Below, in pieces: positions 7,709-15,329 of a DNA stretch of 64,000 nucleotides (positions are counted from its first letter, which is position 1; each line of letters begins with the position of its first letter). Origin of the DNA: Alphaproteobacteria bacterium 32-64-14 (GTDB lineage: Bacteria; Pseudomonadota; Alphaproteobacteria; Caulobacterales; Hyphomonadaceae). A model generated the notes under the pieces. The model had not been told where the DNA came from and made no database searches. It saw only the letters and a program-made list of their open reading frames with translations. The translations under genes were made by a program, and so were the position numbers. The stretch covers positions 1-64,000 of the forward strand of contig NCEM01000007.1 in NCBI GenBank assembly GCA_002280725.1. The letters are read 5' to 3'.

Positions 7709-8458
7709 CTAGTCGAGGTTGTCGACGAATGCCTTGCGCATCTGGTCCTGCGACATGAATGTCATGCAGCCCGGGTGGGTATCCGACCAGATCGACAGCC
7801 AGACCTTACCGATGCCCATGCGGCCGATGTAGAGCGCGCGCTCGGTGGCGTTGCGCACGTCTTCTGCGGTCTGGTTGTTCAGGCCGTCCGAGTCGAGCAC
7901 CACCGTTCCGGAGATCGTGCGGCTGTAGATGTGGACGCCATAGACGGCGCCGGGCTCGACCTCGCGCATGACCCCGCCGAGGAAGGCGGTGCTGCAGGCA
8001 GACGCACAGCCATCGCCGCGCAGGACGCGCGTGCTGGCGCCATGGTTGCGGATGATGTCGCCCATAAGCACGCCCTGATAGCTGCTGCCGCCGGGCGAGT
8101 TGAACCAGATCTCGTGGATCGGCCCGTACCGCTTGAGCGCGGCATCGAGGTGAGTTGCGGCGTCCTGATCGACGCCGCCATTGGCGATGAGGACGCGGTC
8201 GTTGCCGATCTGACGGAAGGTGAATTCCATCACGTCCGGCACTTCCTGCATCTTGTTGATCGATTCCCAGATCCAGCCGGGCAAGGCGCGCTGGTCACGG
8301 ATACGTTGCTGATACTCGGCAGGTGACTCGTGGGACATCTGGTCGTTGCTGAAACAGATCTTGCCGCCGGACTCGAGCAAGACGCCGCTCTGCGCCGAAG
8401 CGGGCAAAGGAGCCGCCGCCAACAGGCCCGTGACAATCAAGCCTACAAGCCGTTTCAT
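7709..8458 (-). CDS. Secreted ClpP/crotonase-fold protein (COG3904-like)
   Basis: 249 aa with a clear Sec signal peptide (MKRLVGLIVTGLLAAAPLPASAQ), so probably periplasmic. The middle carries a ClpP-like core: IHEIWFNSPGGSSYQGVLMGD (the SPGG turn), then TRVLRGDGCASACSTAFLGG where a nucleophilic Ser is expected, and AVYGVHIYS where the catalytic His may lie. This is the pattern of COG3904 predicted periplasmic proteins. Whether it is a peptidase is unknown. Upstream is a glycine-zipper lipoprotein gene on the same strand (34-nt gap), possibly cotranscribed. Confidence 0.75.
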   Translation of the reverse strand: MKRLVGLIVTGLLAAAPLPASAQSGVLLESGGKICFSNDQMSHESPAEYQQRIRDQRALPGWIWESINKMQEVPDVMEFTFRQIGNDRVLIANGGVDQDAATHLDAALKRYGPIHEIWFNSPGGSSYQGVLMGDIIRNHGASTRVLRGDGCASACSTAFLGGVMREVEPGAVYGVHIYSRTISGTVVLDSDGLNNQTAEDVRNATERALYIGRMGIGKVWLSIWSDTHPGCMTFMSQDQMRKAFVDNLD

Positions 8459-8492
8459 GACTAACCCCTTTGCCCTTCTTCCTCTGTCTCGC

Positions 8493-9032
8493 TTACGCCA
8501 TCTGCCACTGAGCGCCGGCGCTCGACCGGCAGAACTGCGCGTCCTGCGTTTCTTCCTGGCCGTTCACGACCACGAGCTGGCGAACCGTGCGGCACTCGCC
8601 GCCGCCGCCATCGGCGCTGACCTGCAGAAGCGTGGTCTTGCCGGAGACGGATTGCGGGTTGGTCGGGCTGGTCCAGTTGGCGGTCGGCGCAACAGCGGCG
8701 GCTTGCGGCGAGTAGGCCGCGCTGGCGCTGCGCAGCGGCGAGCTGCTCGGCACTTCCTGGTTGAGTACCTGCTGGGTCGTGGCGGCGACACGCTCACGCT
8801 CCGCTTCATCGAGACCGCGGCCGAAGTTCGAGCCGAGCCATCCACCAGCGGCGGCGCCGGCAAGCATGGCGGCGGCGAGCACCGCGCCGTTGTCGTCGCC
8901 GACGAGCAGACCGGCAGCAACTGCGCCGCCGAGGGCGCCCATCGTGCCCCAGAATTCTTCGTTGGATTCGCAAGCCGAAACGGCGAGCGTACCGGCCATC
9001 GCAGCGGCGATCGCTTTTGCAGACGTTTTCAT
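8493..9032 (-). CDS. Glycine-zipper surface lipoprotein
   Basis: 179 aa. The N-terminus has a signal sequence ending in an SAC lipobox (Cys at about residue 20). Residues about 30-75 form a glycine-zipper double-helix segment (GALGGAVAAGLLVGDDNGAVLAAAMLAGAAAGGWLGSNFG), as in Rickettsia 17-kDa antigen-type and RT0821/Lpp0805 surface proteins. The C-terminal part (GECRTVRQLVVVNGQEETQDAQFCR) matches the conserved Cys-containing tail of that group. Probably an outer-membrane lipoprotein of unknown function. It is first in a short minus-strand pair with the ClpP-like gene. Confidence 0.78.
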   Translation of the reverse strand: MKTSAKAIAAAMAGTLAVSACESNEEFWGTMGALGGAVAAGLLVGDDNGAVLAAAMLAGAAAGGWLGSNFGRGLDEAERERVAATTQQVLNQEVPSSSPLRSASAAYSPQAAAVAPTANWTSPTNPQSVSGKTTLLQVSADGGGGECRTVRQLVVVNGQEETQDAQFCRSSAGAQWQMA

Positions 9033-9252
9033 GGTTTTAAACCCCCGAGAGTGATACTTAATCTATGCTGCCGCCATGGTTTTTGGTCAATCGGCGCGAC
9101 GCCTCGAATCTGCGAGAAAATTTCCCCCGCAACGCCGATTTCGCGCACAAAAAGAGCGCAACATTCAGCGGGCGTTCAGGCTGGACGCGCTGAACCGTGC
9201 GTCGAGGCCGTGTTCATCCCCGCGCGCGGCGCACAGCGGAAACTTGACGCGA

Positions 9253-9603
9253 TCAGGCGAACAGCTCGGCGTAGATCGCGGGCTTGAAGCCGAGCGTGAG
9301 CTCTCCACCGCGATCGAGCACCGGACGCTTTACGAGTGTGGGGTGCGCCAGCAGGAGCGCGACGGCTTTCGGCTGATCGACGCCGGCCTTCTCCTTCTCC
9401 GGCAGTTCGCGCCACGTGGCGCTGGCCTTGTTGAGCACCTTCTCCCAACCCGCCCGCTTCACCCAGCCTTCAACCAGCGGCTTCGTCAGCCCATCGGCGC
9501 GGACATCGTGAAACGTATAGGTGACGCCGTGTGCATCGAGCCATTTGCACGCGGCGCGCGTGGTGTCGCAGGACGCAAGACCACAAATTTTCACAGCAGG
9601 CAT
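9253..9603 (-). CDS. ArsC/Spx-family reductase-like protein (YffB type)
   Basis: 116 aa, usual for the family. It begins with KICGLASCDTTRAACKWLDAHG, the thioredoxin-fold N-terminus with a single active-site Cys before DTTR, followed by YTFHDVRADGL, a central helix-rich insert, LVKRPVLDRGG and a C-terminal LTLGFKPAIYAELFA. These are the marks of YffB-like ArsC proteins, thought to be glutathione-dependent thiol reductases; arsenate reduction is not established for YffB members. There are no ars genes nearby, so arsenic detoxification is unlikely. Confidence 0.85.
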   Translation of the reverse strand: MPAVKICGLASCDTTRAACKWLDAHGVTYTFHDVRADGLTKPLVEGWVKRAGWEKVLNKASATWRELPEKEKAGVDQPKAVALLLAHPTLVKRPVLDRGGELTLGFKPAIYAELFA

Positions 9604-9624
9604 CGCGTTATCCCCGATTCCATT

Positions 9625-11070
9625 TCACCCGGCGGGACAATAGCCATTGAGGATGATTGGCTCATACCCGGACAGGGCAGACGAAATCTCGCTGGTGATG
9701 CGATCGTCAGCGATCACGTAGCGGATGATGGCGACGGGATTGCCGCTGAAGCGGGCGCGCCACATCATCGTGTCGAGATCATCCCGGCGCGCGAGGCGTG
9801 CTTCGGCGCGCTTGAACAGATCGGCCTTGCACGTCTCCATCGCCCATTCGGTTGCGTATTGCGCATAGTCGTAGCCATCAATGGTGCGCGGCTCGCCGAG
9901 TTCGACCATGACGTCCGCGATCCTGACAGCGAATTCCTCTGTAGGGGCGATGGCCAGAGCCGCGCGAAGGACGGCAGGGCGGCTCATTGAGAAATCCCCC
10001 GTGCCTGCCCTCGCCTGCGCGATGAAGTCATCGCCGGATAGCGAGGCGAGCGCGCGAGAGGCGCGCACCTGCTCGTAGGAGCCGCCCGCAAAACCAAGCA
10101 ACCCCTTGTCTGACCGGCCGAGGACTGCCTCCGGATCATTCGCGATCGCGCGGATGCGGGCGATGCGGATGGGAGGCGCGGGCTGGCGCGCATCGAAGGC
10201 TGCGAGCATGGCGGCGCGCACATCCGGATGCGACCGGATTGCGATGGCCAGCACGAGCTCTGCGATTGCGTCGGTGCGCGGGTCGGCCCAGGTTTCGACC
10301 GGGCCGCGGAAGAACGGGACAGCGTCCGCCCCTGAAGCCGTCATCTGCGGCGCGAGGCGCGCCAGGGCGCGCAGGTATTGCCAGCCATTATCCTTGTAGC
10401 GTTGCTGCAGTTCCTGCGGGAAGGCCGACAGATTGCCGGCGCGTTTGGCGGCGGCGGCGAGCCATTCGACCTGTTCTTCTTCCCACCAGGCGCCGTCGTT
10501 GGCGAGGATGTCGGCCCATTTGCGCGAGGTGAGCACGGGGCTGTCGTGGTAGGTGATGACTTCGTTCGTGTGTTGACGAAGGTTCAATTCGATGACGCCC
10601 GCGTCAGCGCCATTTGAGATGAGTTGGGCGACCTTGCGGGCGCGCGCGATCTCTCCGACCTCGGCAAGTCCGCTGGCGATGGCGCTGAGCTGGTACCAGT
10701 CAAAGCGCAGGCCGGAGAGCGCCTTGTCGCCGTAAGCAATGAGCGTGGCGCGGTCGGCTTTCTTGCGAGCGGCGTAGATGTAGGAGGAATCCAGCGCGTC
10801 CGGATTCCGCCAGTTTGTGCGCGCGAGATAGAGATCGATCAGTGCCTTGTCGCCTGTGAGCATCGCAGCGTCGATGAAGGCGCGTTTCGTTTCGGCCTCG
10901 TAGTCGCGGCCGACCTTTGGCATCTGGTCCCACAGGAGATCAAGGACGCAGACGTGTGTGGGGGCGGCGGCGCAGGCTTGTCGTTTGGCGTCGTCCTGCG
11001 GAATGGCCGGCGCGGCGGCGATGACGGCCGCCACGGCCAGACCCGCGACTGCCAGCGCTTGCTTCAACAT
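9625..11070 (-). CDS. Secreted protein of unknown function, helical-repeat-like
   Basis: 481 aa from ATG 11070, preceded by GGGAGAGGGG; the open frame runs further upstream but without a ribosome-binding site. The first 25 residues are a signal peptide (LKQALAVAGLAVAAVIAAAPAI). The remainder is Ala-rich and predicted mostly helical, with repeated stretches such as KALIDLYLARTN, GLAEVGEIARARKVAQLI and IADVMVELGEPRTI that look like degenerate TPR/Sel1-type helical pairs. No catalytic motif is recognised. It ends 21 nt before the ArsC-like gene and is divergent from the small lipoprotein gene at 11235. Confidence 0.7.
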   Translation of the reverse strand: MLKQALAVAGLAVAAVIAAAPAIPQDDAKRQACAAAPTHVCVLDLLWDQMPKVGRDYEAETKRAFIDAAMLTGDKALIDLYLARTNWRNPDALDSSYIYAARKKADRATLIAYGDKALSGLRFDWYQLSAIASGLAEVGEIARARKVAQLISNGADAGVIELNLRQHTNEVITYHDSPVLTSRKWADILANDGAWWEEEQVEWLAAAAKRAGNLSAFPQELQQRYKDNGWQYLRALARLAPQMTASGADAVPFFRGPVETWADPRTDAIAELVLAIAIRSHPDVRAAMLAAFDARQPAPPIRIARIRAIANDPEAVLGRSDKGLLGFAGGSYEQVRASRALASLSGDDFIAQARAGTGDFSMSRPAVLRAALAIAPTEEFAVRIADVMVELGEPRTIDGYDYAQYATEWAMETCKADLFKRAEARLARRDDLDTMMWRARFSGNPVAIIRYVIADDRITSEISSALSGYEPIILNGYCPAG

Positions 11071-11234
11071 GCCCCTCTCCCGGTCCCAGAGTCCCGCGGG
11101 GAAGCTAGGCGCCGTCGCGAGGAGCTGCAACCTCTCATGTGTGTTTGGCCATGTGATGGGTCTTGTACGGTTGCTCATGCGATTGCGCAAAGCCGCAGAG
11201 AGGCGCAAGCTGTCGAGAGCAAGGGAGACACACC

Positions 11235-11606
11235 ATGCCGAACACATGGCGCATTGCGGGCCTGAGCGGACTGGCGCTGGCGGGAATGGTCGCACTGGGT
11301 GTTGCGGGCTGCGCCTCGCCGCCGGCGGATACGGCCACGGCGTCAAGCGCGAACGCTTGCATCAACCCCACGCAGATCCGGAAGCAGGAGATCGTCAGCG
11401 ATCAGGAGATCCGCTTCGTGATGGACAATGGCGATGTGTGGATGAACACGCTGAAACGGGAATGCCACGGGCTGAAGTTCGAGGGCGGGTTCACCTGGAC
11501 TGTGCGCGGCACGACCGTGTGTGCGAACGAGCAGATCATCACGGTGCTGAACGCGGGCAACACCTGCACGCTGGGTGAGTTCAGCAGGGCGGCGGCGGCG
11601 GGCTGA
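11235..11606 (+). CDS. Small predicted lipoprotein
   Basis: 123 aa from ATG 11235, chosen for the GGGAGA just upstream and the signal sequence that starts there. The leader ends in a VAGC lipobox (Cys about residue 26). The mature part has four Cys and the phrase IRFVMDNGDVWMNTLKRECHGL, a pattern met in small alphaproteobacterial lipoproteins of unknown function. It is divergent from the 481-aa secreted protein; the 164-nt gap between them probably contains both promoters. Confidence 0.7.
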   Translation: MPNTWRIAGLSGLALAGMVALGVAGCASPPADTATASSANACINPTQIRKQEIVSDQEIRFVMDNGDVWMNTLKRECHGLKFEGGFTWTVRGTTVCANEQIITVLNAGNTCTLGEFSRAAAAG

Positions 11607-11624
11607 TCCTCATCAATCTGATCC

Positions 11625-11876
11625 TCAGGCGTCGCCGGCAGCAGGTTTGGTGTTGGCTTCGAGAAATTCCTCGATCTCGTCGAGCGTGGCCGAGAACTCG
11701 TAGTTCTTGTCGCCGAAGATGATCTTTCGCGTATCTTCATCGCGCAGCATGTAGCCGCCGTGCTGCAGCACTTTGCCGAAAGGCTTCTGCGCCTTCATCA
11801 GATGCAGCCCATAGCGGATCGCGAACCGCTTTACGCGGCGCTCCTGCGAGCTGACTTCGTGTTTGCCTTGGCCCAT
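11625..11876 (-). CDS. Small hypothetical protein
   Basis: 83 aa from ATG 11876; a TTG at 11912 would give 95 aa. Neither start has a strong Shine-Dalgarno. The sequence QERRVKRFAIRYGLHLMKAQ... GGYMLRDEDTRKIIFGDKNYEFSATLDEIEEFLEAN reads like a folded, soluble alpha/beta protein. No signal peptide, no membrane helix and no named domain recognised. It converges on the small lipoprotein gene with an 18-nt gap. Confidence 0.6.
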   Translation of the reverse strand: MGQGKHEVSSQERRVKRFAIRYGLHLMKAQKPFGKVLQHGGYMLRDEDTRKIIFGDKNYEFSATLDEIEEFLEANTKPAAGDA

Positions 11877-11943
11877 GCCGCCCGTATGCGACGGCAGGTG
11901 ATGACTAGGCAAGTGGTTGTGGTGAGGCGGACGTTGTGTGCGC

Positions 11944-12419
11944 TTAGCCGCGCCGCGCCGCGTCGATCCTTGCGACGTCGATCTTCTTCATGGCCATCAT
12001 GGCGGCGAAGGCCCGCTGGGCTTCCGCCCCGCCGGCTTTCATGGCGTCGTTGAGGGTGCGCGGGCTGATCTGCCAGGAGATGCCCCACTTGTCCTTGCAC
12101 CAGCCGCAAGCGCTTTCCTGATCGCCATTGCCGGCGATGGCGTACCAGTAGCGATCGGTTTCGGCCTGGTCCTCGGTCTCGATCTGGAAGGAGAAAGCCT
12201 CGTTGTGCTTGAAGGGGACGGGGCCGCCATTGAGCCCGATGCAGGGGATGCCGAGCACGTTGAACTCGACCACCGGCGGGTCGCCCTTCCTAACGCCCGG
12301 AAAATCGCCGGGCGCGTGCTGCGTGTCGCCAACCGAGCTGCGGGGAAGGTCTGGGCGTAGAAGCGCGCGGCGGCCTCAGCATCGCCTTCATGCCAGAGGC
12401 AGATGGTGTTGTTGTGCGT
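11944..12419 (-). pseudogene. Decayed PhnB/VOC-family gene (frameshift, lost start codon)
   Basis: The two halves of one VOC protein lie in different frames. The N-terminal half reads HNNTICLWHEGDAEAAARFY and the C-terminal half VVEFNVLGIPCIGLNGGPVP ... NGDQESACGWCKDKWGISWQ, typical of the PhnB/3-demethylubiquinone methyltransferase-like VOC group. Continuity is restored by adding one base in the G-run at 12342-12345. In addition, the codon where ATG is expected (12417-12419) is ACG, although AGGGAG sits just upstream. Two independent lesions suggest real decay; a sequencing error could explain only the frameshift. Confidence 0.75.
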
Positions 12420-12486
12420 GACGGCTCCCTTTCACTTCGGCCTGCGGACAAAGAACGGCGCTGTCCGCGTCGCGTTCCCTATCGCG

Positions 12487-15276
12487 CTACTCCCACTCGA
12501 TTATCCGCCTCAACAATTTCTGCCCTTCGCTGTAGATCAACACCACGCTCGCCATCGCCACGCACACCAGCCACTGGTCTAGTGCGAGCGGCGCCGTGCC
12601 GAAGGCGATGTTCAGGAATGGGACGTGGACAACGGCCACCTGCAGCAGCAACGAGAGTGCGACGGCACTCCAGAGCCAAGGGTTTGTGAACAGATACGCG
12701 AACGCACTCGTGGTGTCGGAGCGGGCAGTGAAGCAGGTGAACAGGCTCGTCAAGACGAGTACTGTGAAGCCGGCGGTGCGGGCCGTGGTCAAATCACCAG
12801 TGCCGGCGAACAACCCGCCAGGTAGGTAGAAGTCCATTGTGAGCAACGTCACCAGCGCGATCACTAAACCGGTCTGGATCACACTGGCCCACATGCGTGC
12901 GTCGATCAGCCGATCATTCACCTTGCGCGGCTTGCGAGCCATCAGGTCGTCTGTGGGTGGGTCTAAGCCCATCGCGAGTGCGGGGCCGGAGTCGGTGACG
13001 AGGTTGATCCACAGCAGTTGGGTAGCGAGCAACGGCAACACGACAGCGCCGTCGGCGCCCGTATCGGTGGATTTCAACCCGATAACGCCAGAGCCCACCA
13101 CGCCCAGGAAAACCGTTAGCACCTCGCCAATGTTGGACGACAGCAGGTAGCGCAGGAACTTGCGGATGTTATCTAGGATGGCGCGCCCTTCGTGCACGCC
13201 CCGGACGATGGTGGTAAAGTTGTCGTCGGCCAGGATCATCTTGGCGGCTTCCTTGGTCACTTCGGCGCCGGTCACGCCCATCGCGATGCCGATGTCGGCG
13301 GCCTTCAACGCCGGCGCATCGTTGACGCCGTCACCGGTCATCGCCACGATGTTGCCGTCAGCCTGTAGCGCGTCGACGATGCGCAGTTTGTGCGCCGGCA
13401 CCACCCGGGCGTAGACTGCCGTCTTGCGCACGACATCGGCAAACGCCGCTTCGTCGAGCGCATCGATTTCAGCGCCCGTGAGTGTGAGTGAACCTGCGTC
13501 GACAATTCCGAGGTCTGCTGCAATGCGCGTGGCCGTTTTCGGGTGATCTCCGGTGATCATCACCACCCGGATCCCGGCCCGGCGCGCTTCGCGGATGGCC
13601 ACCGCCGCCTCTTCGCGCGGCGGGTCGATCATGCCGACAGTGCCCACAAACGTCATATCGTGTTCCAGTGCCTCGGCAGCCGCGTGGTCTTCGCCCGGCG
13701 CAAGCGGCCGGTAGGCCACAGCGAGCGTGCGCAGTGCAGCGTCGGTGAGGACATCGACGCCGGCTAGCAACCGGGTCCGCAGCGCCTGGTCCAATTCGAC
13801 GACCTCCAGGCCCACGCGCGCCCGAGTGCAACGGCCGATCAGCACGTCAGGCGCTCCCTTGGTGATCGCGACGAGCGCGTCACCGTGTTCGTGGTCGCGT
13901 TCGATCGTCGTCATCAGCTTGCGCTCGGACGTGAACGGGACCTCTGCAACGCGCTCGAAGCGCCGCTCGCGCCGTTCCGTCACCCCAAGTTTGCGCTCTG
14001 CCACCAGAAACGCTGCCTCAGTGGGGTCGCCGTGGATTTCCCATTCGCCACCCTCCGTCTTGCGCAGATCGGCGTTGCCGGCCAGGCTCCCACCGCTGAG
14101 CACTACGATGGTTTCATCGCGCAGCGGCCCCGCCAGCTTGGCGCCGTCTTCACCGACCTGCCCGACCTGACCTACGGGCGCGTATCCCACCCCGCTAATG
14201 CGGGCGTCGCCCGAGGCTGTCATCACACGCTCGATGGTCATTTCGGAGCGCGTCAGGGTGCCGGTCTTGTCGGAGCAGATGACCGAGGCCGAACCCAACG
14301 TCTCCACCGACGACAGGCTCTTGACGATGGCGTGGTGTCTGGCCATGCGCTGCACGCCGAGCGCGAGCACCACGGCCAGGATGGCGGGGAGCCCTTCGGG
14401 CACCGCGGCCACCGCCAGCGACACACCTAACAGCAGCACGTGCACCACATCGGCGGTGTTGCGGATCTCGGAGATGATCAAGATGGCGCCGACTACCACG
14501 ACGGCGATGGCAATGACCGCCAGGCCCAGAGAGCGCCCGACGCGCGCGACTTCTTTCTCCAGCGGCGTCGGTTCCTCGACTGTCGCCTCTAGGAGCGCCG
14601 CTACCTTGCCCATCTGGGTTTCCATGGCGGTGGCGGTGACCACGGCGCGGCCCGAGCCTTGCGCAACCGCAGTGCCCTTGAAGACCATGTTGACCTGGTC
14701 GCCCAGCGCCGCGGGCTGCGGCAGAGTGGCAATGGCTTTGAGGACGGCTTCGCTCTCTCCCGTCAGGGCGGCCTCCTGCACGCGCAAGGTGGCGGCATGG
14801 AACAGGCGCGCGTCAGCGCCGACGGCATCGCCCTCCGCAAGTACGAGCACGTCGCCGCAGACGATCTCGGCGCTGGGAACGCGCTGCGGCTTGCCGTCTC
14901 GCAGCACGCCCGAAACGGCTTCGGTCATTTTCGCCAGCGCAGCCACTGCGTTCTGTGCCTTCGCTTCCTGCACATGCCCGATCACGCCATTGAGGAGCAC
15001 GACGGCGGCAATGACCATCGCGTCTACGGGCCAGCCCCGCGGCTGAGCACCAATGCCTTCGATCCACCAAGCTACCAGCGCCACTGCCAGTGCCGCCAGC
15101 AGCAGGTAGACCAGCGGGTCTTGGAACTGCGCCAGGACACGCCGCCAAGCCGGTACCCGCGGCGGCGCACGAAGTTCATTGCGCCCGTTTTGCACGAGCC
15201 GGCTCGCGGCTTCTTCCGCACTGAGGCCGGCCTCGACATTCACCCGAAACGCCGCCGCCACAGCGTTTGCATCCAT
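12487..15276 (-). CDS. SERCA-like calcium-translocating P-type ATPase (P2A)
   Basis: 929 aa from ATG 15276; a GTG at 15333 overlapping the upstream stop would add 19 residues, and neither start has a clear ribosome-binding site. It shows the N-terminal cation-ATPase domain, the LTGES actuator loop, PEGLPAILAVVLALG in helix M4, phosphorylation site CSDKTGTLT, and [20 protein letters not shown]. Calcium-site residues known from SERCA are conserved: SSNIGEV in M5 and INLVTDSGPA in M6. It should pump Ca2+ (or a related cation) out of the cytoplasm at ATP cost. It is the last gene of the phosphoketolase run, 53 nt after the P1B ATPase. Confidence 0.9.
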   Translation of the reverse strand: MDANAVAAAFRVNVEAGLSAEEAASRLVQNGRNELRAPPRVPAWRRVLAQFQDPLVYLLLAALAVALVAWWIEGIGAQPRGWPVDAMVIAAVVLLNGVIGHVQEAKAQNAVAALAKMTEAVSGVLRDGKPQRVPSAEIVCGDVLVLAEGDAVGADARLFHAATLRVQEAALTGESEAVLKAIATLPQPAALGDQVNMVFKGTAVAQGSGRAVVTATAMETQMGKVAALLEATVEEPTPLEKEVARVGRSLGLAVIAIAVVVVGAILIISEIRNTADVVHVLLLGVSLAVAAVPEGLPAILAVVLALGVQRMARHHAIVKSLSSVETLGSASVICSDKTGTLTRSEMTIERVMTASGDARISGVGYAPVGQVGQVGEDGAKLAGPLRDETIVVLSGGSLAGNADLRKTEGGEWEIHGDPTEAAFLVAERKLGVTERRERRFERVAEVPFTSERKLMTTIERDHEHGDALVAITKGAPDVLIGRCTRARVGLEVVELDQALRTRLLAGVDVLTDAALRTLAVAYRPLAPGEDHAAAEALEHDMTFVGTVGMIDPPREEAAVAIREARRAGIRVVMITGDHPKTATRIAADLGIVDAGSLTLTGAEIDALDEAAFADVVRKTAVYARVVPAHKLRIVDALQADGNIVAMTGDGVNDAPALKAADIGIAMGVTGAEVTKEAAKMILADDNFTTIVRGVHEGRAILDNIRKFLRYLLSSNIGEVLTVFLGVVGSGVIGLKSTDTGADGAVVLPLLATQLLWINLVTDSGPALAMGLDPPTDDLMARKPRKVNDRLIDARMWASVIQTGLVIALVTLLTMDFYLPGGLFAGTGDLTTARTAGFTVLVLTSLFTCFTARSDTTSAFAYLFTNPWLWSAVALSLLLQVAVVHVPFLNIAFGTAPLALDQWLVCVAMASVVLIYSEGQKLLRRIIEWE

Positions 15277-15329
15277 AACCGACACATCGTCGGCTTCGCC
15301 GGGGCTGACGGCCGCTGCAGTCCTCACAC

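Noticed and set aside
9253-9603. Calling the ArsC-like gene an arsenate reductase for arsenic resistance
   Set aside because: Sequence fits the YffB branch, and no arsB, acr3 or arsR gene is nearby.
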